NCBI GenBank assembly: GCA_024710355.1
Contig: JANJUX010000033.1
Span: 245,981-309,980, forward strand
DNA from: Candidatus Rifleibacteriota bacterium
GTDB lineage: Bacteria; Muiribacteriota; Ozemobacteria; Ozemobacterales; Ozemobacteraceae
Length of the DNA: 64,000 bases
Direction of reading: 5' to 3'
Below, piece by piece: positions 44,114-52,719 of the stretch (position 1 is the first letter of the stretch; every line of letters begins with the position of its first letter). The notes under the pieces were generated by a model, which saw only the letters and a program-made list of their open reading frames with translations, had not been told where the DNA came from and did no database searches. A program made the position numbers and the translations under genes.

Positions 44114-46309
44114 TCAGTCGTTTTTTTCATGGCTGCGTTCAAGAACGCGTATTTCCGGGTTGTCATCTGACACGGTGACATAGAGGCGTATTTTTCGGGT
44201 TAGGCCGGCAAAGTCGGTGGCCGTGACTTCAATAAACGGGTATCTGGCCTCTTGCAGATTTGTTTCGTCAAGCTTGCCCGATATTGCCCGGGTGGGTTCG
44301 CGGAACACCACGATCAGCGGGTCGGTTACAGCTTTGTTTTTATCGAGTGGTTTTCTGTAGGTTGCAGCCGGGTGCTGGTTAGGAATCTCAACCAGGATCT
44401 CACCGGAGAAGATGCCGGTCGGAATTGCGATAACCTTATCGAGCACCTTTCCTGCTTCCATGGTTGCCCACTTGACGTTGTCATCGGCCCAGACGCTGAT
44501 TTTATATTCTACATCCTCCTTCAGACCACCGCCGGGAAGATTCAGCAGGGCCCTGACTTCACCTCCGATGCCATTTCTGGCGCCGTAGGTTTCGGGGTCG
44601 GTGTCTGGTGATCCGTCAGTTTTGTTATCTGACTGGTTATAATCTTCGAGTCTGAAATGTTTTCTGATAAATTCATGTTTCGAGCCATTTTTGAAATCTG
44701 CAAGCTTTAGGATTTCGGCGGCGGTCATGCCCGAGTCGCCTGGCATGGCGGCTCTGGGCTGTACTTCGAAAACATCGAAATAAAGCGGCAGGCCAAGGTC
44801 GGGGTCGGCGAGCTTTGCTGTATCGAATTTCGGGTCAGGTTCGGCGCCGACAAACTTGCTGTAGACGTCGGCGTTGCTGTTCGAATCTGTGCTGCTTTTA
44901 CTGAACTCTGATGAATTGTAGATTGGCAGGGTACCAGGCTTGATGACCGGCGGGAAGAATACGGTGCTGCCGTCTTTCATAGACTCGATCTTGATGACAA
45001 TGTTGGGCAGATCGTTGTCGCGGATATGAACTATGCCTTCGCCGCGTCGTTCGCCGGGGTCAATGGTCTTCATGTCGATATTCGTGAGAATATTATCGGT
45101 CAGGCTGGCGACGATTGGCCAGGGCTTGGCGGTTTTTGGGTCGCGCCCGAGGTTTGGTTCTGGCGAGTTGCGCAGTCCGTAGCAGTTTTCGGGGTCATTT
45201 TCTCTCAGATAAGGTTCGCCGGGATTGACGTTGCCGGCTTTGTCCCAGGCAAAGACGCTGTAGCGCATGACACCGTGGCAGGCGTTCGGCATTATTACGT
45301 GGTCGGTTTCAGAACCCGAATCAATTTCGCGCGGCGGCTCAGGAAACCAGTTTTCTTCTTTCTCCCATTCGCCTGAGGGGTATTTGTCGATTTTGCCCAG
45401 AACAAGACAGGTTCCGATTTTTTTCGAGTAGTTGTCGGTGATTTTGAGCCCTTCGACCTTATACCAGTCACCGGTTGTAGCAGGTTTGGTCTTACCGAGT
45501 TCCGGGAATTTGCCGTCGACACAGCCATCGATCAGCGGCGGCGTGCGGTCGGCAAAGATCATTTCGTATTTTTCGCTGCTAGATTCCATTTCGGCACCGG
45601 ATGATGTCATTAACCGGTCTTTAAGATCCTTTCCAAGCTTTGTATAGACGTTATTGGTTGGCTGTTCATGCTTTTCCGGTGTGGTTTCGCCTTCTTCATC
45701 GAAGTCGCCGTCACCGTTTTTGTCTTCTTTTTCTTCTTTCTGGCAGAAGGCCGAATCACACAGAGCTTTGTTCTTGTCGCAGGATTTGGCGTCTGGAGCC
45801 AGGTCGTCAGACGGAGGAATATATTGCCAGCCGCCTTTCATGCATAACCAGTAACGGCGGCGGTGCGGCCTGTCACCGGGTTTGTAGATGAACGGGAATT
45901 TTTTTACCTGGTTTGGCTGCCAGACCATTTCTTTGTCAAAGCTGCCGGCATCGAGATAGAAGTTATCATACAAAAAGTCGATAAAGCTTTTTTCGTGGTA
46001 TACCATACCATTGAATGAGCTTATTTTGTTCAGCAGGCTTCGGCCTTCTGACTCTTTGACCACTTTGCCGATAAAATCGCTTTCAAGATATCCGGGCCAG
46101 AGAACAGGGCCAATGCCAGTCATATACGGTCTAATCCCGGTTATGTCGTCGACGTCTTCATAGGTGTTCAATGGCGAGCCACCAAAATTGCTGCGCAGGT
46201 CAGCAAGCTTGATCAGGCTGACCGCGTATGGGTCGGCCTGTGCAAAAGCCGTCGAGCAGACCGGCAATATAAATAGAACTACCAAAAGAAAACTGGCAAG
46301 TCTGGTCAT
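44114..46309 (-). CDS. Secreted protein of unknown function with EF-hand-like loop (cluster B)
   Basis: The 731-residue product has a signal peptide (FLLVVLFILPVCSTAFAQ) and mixed strands. A Cys-containing acidic insert includes DKNGDGDFDEEGE (196-208), close to an EF-hand or dockerin calcium loop although the last ligand is shifted by one. Several Ig-like stretches follow (FAWDKAGNVNPGEPYL, VEVTATDFAGLTRKIRLYVT). It sits between a TPR membrane protein and pseudopilin genes, so it may be a substrate or surface part of that system. The start overlaps the TPR gene stop by four bases. Confidence 0.6.
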   Translation of the reverse strand: MTRLASFLLVVLFILPVCSTAFAQADPYAVSLIKLADLRSNFGGSPLNTYEDVDDITGIRPYMTGIGPVLWPGYLESDFIGKVVKESEGRSLLNKISSFNGMVYHEKSFIDFLYDNFYLDAGSFDKEMVWQPNQVKKFPFIYKPGDRPHRRRYWLCMKGGWQYIPPSDDLAPDAKSCDKNKALCDSAFCQKEEKEDKNGDGDFDEEGETTPEKHEQPTNNVYTKLGKDLKDRLMTSSGAEMESSSEKYEMIFADRTPPLIDGCVDGKFPELGKTKPATTGDWYKVEGLKITDNYSKKIGTCLVLGKIDKYPSGEWEKEENWFPEPPREIDSGSETDHVIMPNACHGVMRYSVFAWDKAGNVNPGEPYLRENDPENCYGLRNSPEPNLGRDPKTAKPWPIVASLTDNILTNIDMKTIDPGERRGEGIVHIRDNDLPNIVIKIESMKDGSTVFFPPVIKPGTLPIYNSSEFSKSSTDSNSNADVYSKFVGAEPDPKFDTAKLADPDLGLPLYFDVFEVQPRAAMPGDSGMTAAEILKLADFKNGSKHEFIRKHFRLEDYNQSDNKTDGSPDTDPETYGARNGIGGEVRALLNLPGGGLKEDVEYKISVWADDNVKWATMEAGKVLDKVIAIPTGIFSGEILVEIPNQHPAATYRKPLDKNKAVTDPLIVVFREPTRAISGKLDETNLQEARYPFIEVTATDFAGLTRKIRLYVTVSDDNPEIRVLERSHEKND

Positions 46310-47835
46310 GTTAAGCCCCCTGTTGCATCCTCGACAAGTTTGAAGGCCATTCCCTCAAAGGTTTCGTCGGATTTATCCTTACTATAACTTATTAACAGAT
46401 CACGCTCAATGCGTCTGATAAATTCAGGGTGCCAGCCGGTTCGTTTCTGGGCCAGGCCTGAAAGTACAGATTCTTCGAAATCATGTTCGTAGAGATTGTG
46501 TTTGAGCAATTTGCGTGTCAGGCCAAAAAAGTAATAAGCCCTGGGTCTGATTGCTTCGCTGGTGAAACTGTAGGCGAGAAAACGCTGGGCCCCCTCGATC
46601 TGACCGACTTTAAAAAGTGTGATGCCGGTCAGGTAGTTTACCCAGGCATTGTTGAGATCGCGGGCAACGACGATAAGATCGCCAAGGCATTCTTCGGGTG
46701 ACTTGAAAATGATGGTGAAGATACATGAAAAAGCCAGTCTCAGGGAGCCGATCGAAAATTTCTCGACAAAAAGAGCTTCGGCTGAGACCCAGACAAAATA
46801 CAGCGCAAATGGCATCAGTGCCAGAATCGCCGCAAGCACGATATAATGCTGCGGAAACGCGTAAACATGGCAGCGCAGGCGAAATCCGAATGGCTTGTAA
46901 GGTTCGTCGCTCTGCGGGTCAGTTGCGAGCGCATAGCCCAGCAGGTAGTTTTCAGAGCCGTAATAGCCTTCGCAAAGCAGCGGGAAGACAACGTCTTTTT
47001 CGGGCTTGAAGTGGAAATATTTCCAGAGATCTTTCACTGCTGCCTGGTGGTTTTTGAGGCGAAGGTTAGCCTTGGCCCGCATCAGCAGAAATTCGTGTCG
47101 ATCCGGCATGTCTTTTATGAGAGAATTGAGCGCCTCAACGGTTTCGCGCATGCGGCCTTCGAGAAATGCGGTTTCGGCCTTTTCGACAAATGCTTCAAGC
47201 TGATTGATATAAAGAATCTTTTCTTTGAGATCGAGCGCTGGTTTATAGCCGGCCTCGCGTTTAAGAACCTGTTCAACCAGTTCGAGGGCTTTGGCCCGCT
47301 CGCCCTGCGAAAAAAAGCCCCGGGCACGGTTGATCAGCGAGACGGCTGAATAAAGATCAAGATCGTGGCTTCGCCCGGTCGTCGCATTAACCTCGATGCC
47401 CTGATTGCGGTATTCTTCAATCTGCTCGTATGTGCCCTTGATTTCTTTCAATCTGGCCAGGGCATGTTCATCATCGCCGGCAAGCGTTAATACCTCGCCG
47501 TACAACTTTTCGGCTTCGGGGAGGTTCTTGGCGTCGACAAAAAAATCGGCCCGCTGCCGCAGGCTTTTTACCTGTTCATCGATCTTTTTCTGCAGATCCA
47601 CAGACATGGCGGCAATATCGGGGTCGTTCGGGTCGAGCTTAATGGCACGCTGCAGATAGTCACGGGCCATGCGCAAGTCACCGTCGACAAAGAAAACCTT
47701 TGCCTTGCGCAGGTATTCTTTGCCCTGCGGGCTGATGGCGAAAACCGGGGTGAGAAAAATGGCAGCAAAAAAAGCTGCGAGCAGCAGGCCAAGATTCAAC
47801 TGTTTTTTTTCGGGGGCCACTCTTTCTGATCCCAT
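46306..47835 (-). CDS. TPR-rich membrane protein (cluster B, first gene)
   Basis: The 509-residue product has an N-terminal hydrophobic segment (LGLLLAAFFAAIFLTPVFAI), then TPR-like repeats to about residue 290 (AKVFFVDGDLRMARDYLQRA, AETAFLEGRMRETVEALNSL). One or two membrane segments lie at about 335-365 (YIVLAAILALMPFALYFVWV), followed by a cytosolic or periplasmic helical tail. It heads the six-gene unit that contains three pseudopilins and the cyclase. TATAAT ends six bases before the ATG, so its mRNA is predicted leaderless. Confidence 0.7.
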   Translation of the reverse strand: MGSERVAPEKKQLNLGLLLAAFFAAIFLTPVFAISPQGKEYLRKAKVFFVDGDLRMARDYLQRAIKLDPNDPDIAAMSVDLQKKIDEQVKSLRQRADFFVDAKNLPEAEKLYGEVLTLAGDDEHALARLKEIKGTYEQIEEYRNQGIEVNATTGRSHDLDLYSAVSLINRARGFFSQGERAKALELVEQVLKREAGYKPALDLKEKILYINQLEAFVEKAETAFLEGRMRETVEALNSLIKDMPDRHEFLLMRAKANLRLKNHQAAVKDLWKYFHFKPEKDVVFPLLCEGYYGSENYLLGYALATDPQSDEPYKPFGFRLRCHVYAFPQHYIVLAAILALMPFALYFVWVSAEALFVEKFSIGSLRLAFSCIFTIIFKSPEECLGDLIVVARDLNNAWVNYLTGITLFKVGQIEGAQRFLAYSFTSEAIRPRAYYFFGLTRKLLKHNLYEHDFEESVLSGLAQKRTGWHPEFIRRIERDLLISYSKDKSDETFEGMAFKLVEDATGGLT

Positions 47836-47841
47836 TGGTTA

Positions 47842-47850
47842 ATTATAACA
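47842..47850 (-). promoter_or_regulatory. Extended -10 promoter, predicted leaderless start
   Basis: TGTTATAAT on the minus strand, then six bases (TAACCA), then ATG 47835. The -35 is weak, as expected for an extended -10. Confidence 0.65.
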
Positions 47851-47897
47851 CAGGCATCTGGCTGTATGTACCCTATACGTCAGAATTGCGGGTTTTT

Positions 47898-47926
47898 TTG
47901 ACTTTTAAAGTTTATATTGCTAGAAT
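47898..47926 (+). promoter_or_regulatory. Promoter of the aldolase gene
   Basis: TTGACT (47898-47903), a 17-bp spacer and TAGAAT (47921-47926). The leader of about 70 nt contains a CGCCG/CGGCG hairpin (about 47951-47974) of unknown role. Confidence 0.75.
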
Positions 47927-48003
47927 TCTCTGGCACACAGTAAATGACGTCGCCGGTGATTTTTTGGCGGCGCATCGCAAAGTCAGGCACAGGAGGACAC
48001 TTA

Positions 48004-48945
48004 ATGCCACTGGTCACCTCGAAGGAACTTTTTGAAAAGGCCTACAAAGGCGGTTACGCGATCGGCGCTTTCAACGTCAATAACATGGAAATCATTCAGG
48101 GTATCTTCGAAGCAGCAATCGAAGAAAAGGCTCCGTTGATCATTCAGGTTTCGGCTGGCGCCCGCAAATATGCCCGTCATGAATATCTGATTCACCTGAT
48201 TCAGGCATCCATGGAAATGGCAGAAGCTTCCGGCGTTTCTATTCCGGTCGTTCTGCACCTCGACCATGGTGATGATTTCGAAATCTGCAAAAAGTGCATT
48301 GACGGCGGCTTCACCTCGGTCATGATCGATGCTTCCAAGCACCCGCTTGCCGAAAATATCAGAATTACCAAAGAAGTGGTCGCGTATGCCCATGCCCGAG
48401 GTGTTACCGTTGAAGCCGAACTTGGTAAACTGGCCGGCGTTGAAGATGATGTCAAGGTTTCGGCCAAAGACGCAACCTATACCGATCCAGATGAAGCCTA
48501 TGAATTTGTTACCAAGAGCGGCTGCGATTCTCTCGCCATCGCTATCGGTACCAGTCACGGCGCCTACAAGTTCAAGGGCGAACCAAAACTCGCTTTCGAT
48601 CGTCTCGCTCAGATCGAGAAAAAACTTCCCGGCTTCCCGCTCGTACTGCACGGTGCCAGCTCAGTTCCCCAGGATCTGACCGACATCTGCAATAAATACG
48701 GTGCCAAGATTCCGGGCTCACGCGGCGTTCCCGAAGATATGATCGCTCAGGCCGCCAAAACCGGCGTCTGCAAAATCAATGTCGATACCGACCTGCGTAT
48801 CGCCATGACCGGCATGATCCGCAAGGTATTCTTCGAACACCCCGAAGAATTCGATCCGCGCAAATACATGGCTCCGGCCCGCCAGGCCATCAAGGAAGTC
48901 GTGCAGCGCAAGATGCGCATTATGGGCTGCTCAGGCAAAGCCTGA
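48004..48945 (+). CDS. fba: Class II fructose-bisphosphate aldolase
   Basis: The 313-residue product is a class II (zinc) aldolase. Landmarks are YAIGAFNVNNMEIIQG at the start, zinc ligand region VLHLDHGDD, MIDASKHPLAENIRITKEVV, EAELGKLAGVEDDV, HGAYKF, LVLHGASSVPQDL and KINVDTDLRIAMTG. It interconverts fructose-1,6-bisphosphate with dihydroxyacetone phosphate and glyceraldehyde-3-phosphate. ATG 48004 has AGGAGG. Single gene with its own promoter and terminator. It might act on tagatose-bisphosphate instead, but this is less likely. Confidence 0.93.
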   Translation: MPLVTSKELFEKAYKGGYAIGAFNVNNMEIIQGIFEAAIEEKAPLIIQVSAGARKYARHEYLIHLIQASMEMAEASGVSIPVVLHLDHGDDFEICKKCIDGGFTSVMIDASKHPLAENIRITKEVVAYAHARGVTVEAELGKLAGVEDDVKVSAKDATYTDPDEAYEFVTKSGCDSLAIAIGTSHGAYKFKGEPKLAFDRLAQIEKKLPGFPLVLHGASSVPQDLTDICNKYGAKIPGSRGVPEDMIAQAAKTGVCKINVDTDLRIAMTGMIRKVFFEHPEEFDPRKYMAPARQAIKEVVQRKMRIMGCSGKA

Positions 48946-48962
48946 CTATAAGTTAACCGATT

Positions 48963-48994
48963 TTCCGGCCCCACGCGTGGTTGTGGGGCCGGAA
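48963..48994 (+). terminator. Rho-independent terminator
   Basis: A 12-bp stem TTCCGGCCCCAC / GTGGGGCCGGAA with an 8-nt loop, followed by TTTATC. Confidence 0.9.
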
Positions 48995-49029
48995 TTTATC
49001 AGAACCGGATTTTCTGGAGGTCGGCAGTT

Positions 49030-49551
49030 TTGGCTTCGGCAAAAAACAGATTTATTCTGCTGTTGATTCTAGCGGTGGCCGTTCTGGCGGTATTCACCGG
49101 TTGCGGCGGTGGTGGTGGCGATTCAGGGTCAACCCTCGACCCGGATCAGCTCGAAGTCGCTGCCGCGGTCGATGCCTTTTCCGCTGCCATTAGAGCAGAA
49201 TACTTTACTGCTGCTGACAATTACCTTGCTTCAAATTTAAAATGGTACCGCCCCGGAAACTCCACTTGGGATGTATTGGATGTCAGGGCTAAGCTGAAAA
49301 ACTTTTTTACCAAAGCCGTTGTTAAAGATTTCACAATTTCCGGGGTTGGAGTGAACATGCTTTCAGATACGGTTGCTGAAAGTCGTGGTGATCTCAGCCT
49401 GACTTACTCAGATGCTGCCGCAACCGACAAAACCATCAATGAGAGTATAAAAATGGTTCTTGAGAGAGCGCCGGGCGGGCCCTGGGGCCTGATCGAATTT
49501 GGCGCTTACGGCACTTCTGACAAAGGTTCCGTTTTTCCGCCAGAACTGTAA
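49030..49551 (+). CDS. Small lipoprotein with NTF2-like appearance
   Basis: The 173-residue product starts at TTG, the only start that fits the GGAGG site and the signal peptide. The lipobox is FTGC (Cys 25), followed by a Gly-rich spacer. The mature part (AAVDAFSAAIRAEYFTAADN, FFTKAVVKDFTISGVGVNML) has the helix-plus-strands pattern of NTF2-like lipoproteins that bind small ligands. It heads the unit ending at 55466. Confidence 0.6.
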   Translation: MASAKNRFILLLILAVAVLAVFTGCGGGGGDSGSTLDPDQLEVAAAVDAFSAAIRAEYFTAADNYLASNLKWYRPGNSTWDVLDVRAKLKNFFTKAVVKDFTISGVGVNMLSDTVAESRGDLSLTYSDAAATDKTINESIKMVLERAPGGPWGLIEFGAYGTSDKGSVFPPEL

Positions 49552-49578
49552 GATTTTATACAGATTACAGGAGCGAGC

Positions 49579-51009
49579 ATGAATATCTCTGCCAGGCTGA
49601 TTGAAAACGCAAAATTCGGCTGTCTTGCTTTCTCTGCTCCTTCGGCAGTCTGGAACGAGCTGTTGGCCGACAACCTGTCATTGCTCGCCGATAAGGGCGG
49701 ACTCAGCATTTTTTCATTCGCAACTGGCGCCGAACTGCTGAAAGCTGATATGACCGCTGCCGAGACGGTTGCCCGACTGAATGCTTTGCCACTGCGGGTA
49801 TTCTGTCGCGAAGATGCTTCAGAGGGCGCTTCTTTTGAAGAAAACGCCATTTTCAAATGTGAAGCCTTTGATGCAACCGGTTCTTTCGCGGCCGGCATCA
49901 GGTGCCAGGCCGGTGGCGACATCGCTGCCGCGACCGGTTTTTATCAGGGTGTCGTTTCGGCAGATCCTTCGCTGGCACGCGCCTGGAACCTGCTTGGCCT
50001 TTGCCGGCGTCTGAATGGCGAAGTCGAGGAGGCTGAAAAGTGCTACCACAAGGCCGTTGAGCTTGCCGGCCATATGCCCGAAGCTTTCTGCAATCTTGGT
50101 ATTCTGCTGCAGAAATCAGGACGCGAAGATGACGCCCAGCAGCTGTTTGCTCATGCCCTCGACCGCGATAATTTTTATTTCAATGCCTTGTTGCGTCGTG
50201 CTGAATGGCTGCTTGAAAGCGGCCAGATAAACAATCCCGAATTTTGTGAGCTGAATCTGAGACTGCTGATGCACTTTTCAGAAATCGGCGCGGTGCAGCG
50301 GCATCTGTTCAGGTCGGCCAGCCGCTTCGACATGGTAATCGAAGATTACTCTGAAAAACTTCACAGCGAGAACGGGGCCATGGCCAGTTCAAAGATTCAG
50401 AAGCTGCAGCGTCTGATCGAAGCCCAGGTGCTTAATGGGGCCTGGGGCGCGGCTGCCGGCAATATGCAGCTTCTCATCGGTATGACGCCGCAGACCCAGG
50501 CCGAAAAAACAGTTGCGGCATGGTGTCGGGCCCGGGCCGAACGTATCCTTGCACGTCTGCAGGGCCGACTCGACAATGCTGCTTTTGTGACGGTGCTGCA
50601 GGGCCTGATTCCGGCAGAAACGGCTGTTTCGACCCCTGAAGAAGTAAGAAAGTCGCCTTTGAGCGTTGCCGAATTCTTTTCACTGGTGCTGCTCGAAGTG
50701 ATGCGCGACGGGCAGATAGAACCGGCAGAACGCGAACTGCTGCAGCGGCTGCGAACTGCGCTCAACGTTTCCGAAGACGCCTACATAACGATGTTCAACA
50801 ACGTTCGTCGCCAGCTTGCAGGTATCGAGGTAACGGGCGGTCTGCGCGAAAAGTTCAGTCATCAGAGACTGTTTCGTAATCTTTGTCAGGCGGCCTTCAG
50901 AGATGGCATCATCGAGGAATCGGAAAAGAAAATTCTTGGTTTTGCCTGCAAAGCATTTGATATATCATCAGAAGAGTTCAGACGAATTATCGCCGAGGTG
51001 CCAAGATGA
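49579..51009 (+). CDS. TPR protein with TerB-like C-terminal domains
   Basis: The 476-residue cytoplasmic protein has TPRs at about 115-215 (GDIAAATGFYQGVVSADPSL, KCYHKAVELAGHMPEAFCNL). Two TerB/DjlA-like helical segments lie at the C-terminus (FFSLVLLEVMRDGQIEPAER and LCQAAFRDGIIEESEKKILG), each with the acidic D-G-x-I/E-E-x-E pattern of that metal-associated fold. AGGAG precedes the start. The stop overlaps the next gene by four bases. Confidence 0.65.
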   Translation: MNISARLIENAKFGCLAFSAPSAVWNELLADNLSLLADKGGLSIFSFATGAELLKADMTAAETVARLNALPLRVFCREDASEGASFEENAIFKCEAFDATGSFAAGIRCQAGGDIAAATGFYQGVVSADPSLARAWNLLGLCRRLNGEVEEAEKCYHKAVELAGHMPEAFCNLGILLQKSGREDDAQQLFAHALDRDNFYFNALLRRAEWLLESGQINNPEFCELNLRLLMHFSEIGAVQRHLFRSASRFDMVIEDYSEKLHSENGAMASSKIQKLQRLIEAQVLNGAWGAAAGNMQLLIGMTPQTQAEKTVAAWCRARAERILARLQGRLDNAAFVTVLQGLIPAETAVSTPEEVRKSPLSVAEFFSLVLLEVMRDGQIEPAERELLQRLRTALNVSEDAYITMFNNVRRQLAGIEVTGGLREKFSHQRLFRNLCQAAFRDGIIEESEKKILGFACKAFDISSEEFRRIIAEVPR

Positions 51010-51584
51010 GCGCAGAAAACGACAGGTCCGAAAACAAACGCTTTGACACTTTACCCGTAATAAAAGACATCATGGGTTATCTGGCTGCGGATAACATGCG
51101 CTTCAACCAGCTTGGCGAAGACGCCGTCGAGCTTTACATGCAGGGCAATAACCTCACCATGCATCTGGTTGTTTATCACCACAACAGCCACCTGATTTTC
51201 CGGGTGCCGAATTTTATTCGCAACGTCGAGTTGCGGCGTCTCGATATTCTGACATTCATCATGCAGGTTACCGGAGAGATTCTTGATATCAGATTCGAAA
51301 TCGGTAAAGACGGTCGATCGCTGTCGGCCTGCTGCCAGCATATTCTTGAAGATGGCACCATGACGCGCCGGCAGTTCGATCTGGCGATGATGGTGCTGGT
51401 GCACATGGTTGACGATACGTTTCCGCAGTTCATGAAACTGGTCTACAGCCAGGCCGAAGCCGGTGCGCCTGCGGTCGAACCCGTCGAAGAGCCTGCTGCT
51501 CCCGACACTGAACCAGAAGATGTCGAAGAGAGTGACGAATTCGCACCGGTGAACGATGACGAAATCGTTCGCAAGCTTAACTGA
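51006..51584 (+). CDS. YbjN-like (secretion-chaperone-fold) protein
   Basis: The 192-residue product has a YbjN/type III chaperone-like alpha/beta core at about 15-150 (MGYLAADNMRFNQLG, VYHHNSHLIFRVPNFI, RFDLAMMVLVHMVDDTFPQF). A long Pro/Glu-rich acidic tail follows. Cytoplasmic. It overlaps the TPR-TerB gene (ATGA) and precedes a secreted TPR gene. A role as an adaptor or chaperone is inference from the fold. Confidence 0.55.
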   Translation: MSAENDRSENKRFDTLPVIKDIMGYLAADNMRFNQLGEDAVELYMQGNNLTMHLVVYHHNSHLIFRVPNFIRNVELRRLDILTFIMQVTGEILDIRFEIGKDGRSLSACCQHILEDGTMTRRQFDLAMMVLVHMVDDTFPQFMKLVYSQAEAGAPAVEPVEEPAAPDTEPEDVEESDEFAPVNDDEIVRKLN

Positions 51585-51603
51585 ACCGGCAAAGGAGCCT
51601 GCT

Positions 51604-52707
51604 ATGATCAAACCCTGCTTTAAACTTTATCTGATTCTGCTGCTGGTTCTTGTATCTACACTTCAGGTGCAGGCGGCAACTGTGCAGATCCCGGAATGGT
51701 GCAGCCTGGCCGCATCTCTCGCCGCTCCACCCGAGCTTGGCCGGCCGGTCGAGCTGAAAGTGGTTTTACGCTCTCTGACCGGCAGTCTCAATGGCGCAAA
51801 GGTTCGTCTGATTCTGCCTGAAACCTGGAAAGCGGAGCCAGAAACCGCTACTGTCGCAGATGTTAAAGAAGGCGCATCTGGCGAGGTCAGTTTCTCTGTT
51901 ACGCCGAACAGCTATCTGAACCAGGGTTCGATCGTGGCTGAAGTGGTGCTGGCGGCCCCGAAGGCCGATCTGATTGCAAAAATACAGCGTGACTTTGCTG
52001 ATAATGCTGCCGAAATGACAGCGGCTGTCAATGCCTGGCCGGCGGAAACGAAACTTTATGCCGACGTCGCCTTTGCCCTGTTTGCCGACGAATCTTTTTA
52101 CCCTCTCAGCGGCGATATGTGGCTTTCTTATGACGATACTCTGGCTCCGGCAGGTGGCTACCGCGGCCCTGCCTTCTTTGAAGATACGCTTATTTCGGCT
52201 CACCAGGCGCAGACTGACGTCGAAATGTTCGACAAGCTTCAGGGCTATCTCAATACCGACCCAGATTTTGCCGGAAAGCTGGCAGAATCAGGCATCGATA
52301 TTGAAAAAAAACGCCTTGACCAGCTCAACGGTCTTTACGTTCTTGCAGTTAAAGCCTGGCAGGGCAAAAACCACGCCGATGCGTCCGGGTTTATCGAGCA
52401 GTTCGAAAAGCAGCTGGATACGCAGAAGTCACCCGGGCTTGAAAACCTTAAAATCGCGGCTCTCAATCTCAAGGGGCTTGTATTCTGGAGCCAGGGCCAG
52501 AAGCGTCTTGCCGAAGAAGCTCTGAAAAAAGCCTTTTATGCGAACCGGAAGCACAGCCTGCAGCGCTACGTGCTGCGCAATATCGGTCTGCTGATGCTGG
52601 CAAACGGTGATCGCACCACGGCTTTGCAGATGCTAAATCTGGCTTTGCCATTCAAACAGGGCTTTACCCTGCTGGTCAAAGAAGCTGAACTGCTCAAGAA
52701 AAACTGA
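51604..52707 (+). CDS. Secreted TPR-like protein
   Basis: The 367-residue product has a signal peptide (LYLILLLVLVSTLQVQA), an N-terminal Ig-like region (VELKVVLRSLTGSLNGAKVR) and a C-terminal TPR-like part (LKGLVFWSQGQKRLAEEALK, IGLLMLANGDRTTALQMLNL). The start is set by AAAGGAG before 51604. It sits mid-operon, 12 bases before the HEAT-repeat gene. Confidence 0.6.
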   Translation: MIKPCFKLYLILLLVLVSTLQVQAATVQIPEWCSLAASLAAPPELGRPVELKVVLRSLTGSLNGAKVRLILPETWKAEPETATVADVKEGASGEVSFSVTPNSYLNQGSIVAEVVLAAPKADLIAKIQRDFADNAAEMTAAVNAWPAETKLYADVAFALFADESFYPLSGDMWLSYDDTLAPAGGYRGPAFFEDTLISAHQAQTDVEMFDKLQGYLNTDPDFAGKLAESGIDIEKKRLDQLNGLYVLAVKAWQGKNHADASGFIEQFEKQLDTQKSPGLENLKIAALNLKGLVFWSQGQKRLAEEALKKAFYANRKHSLQRYVLRNIGLLMLANGDRTTALQMLNLALPFKQGFTLLVKEAELLKKN

Positions 52708-52719
52708 TAAGAAGGGCAG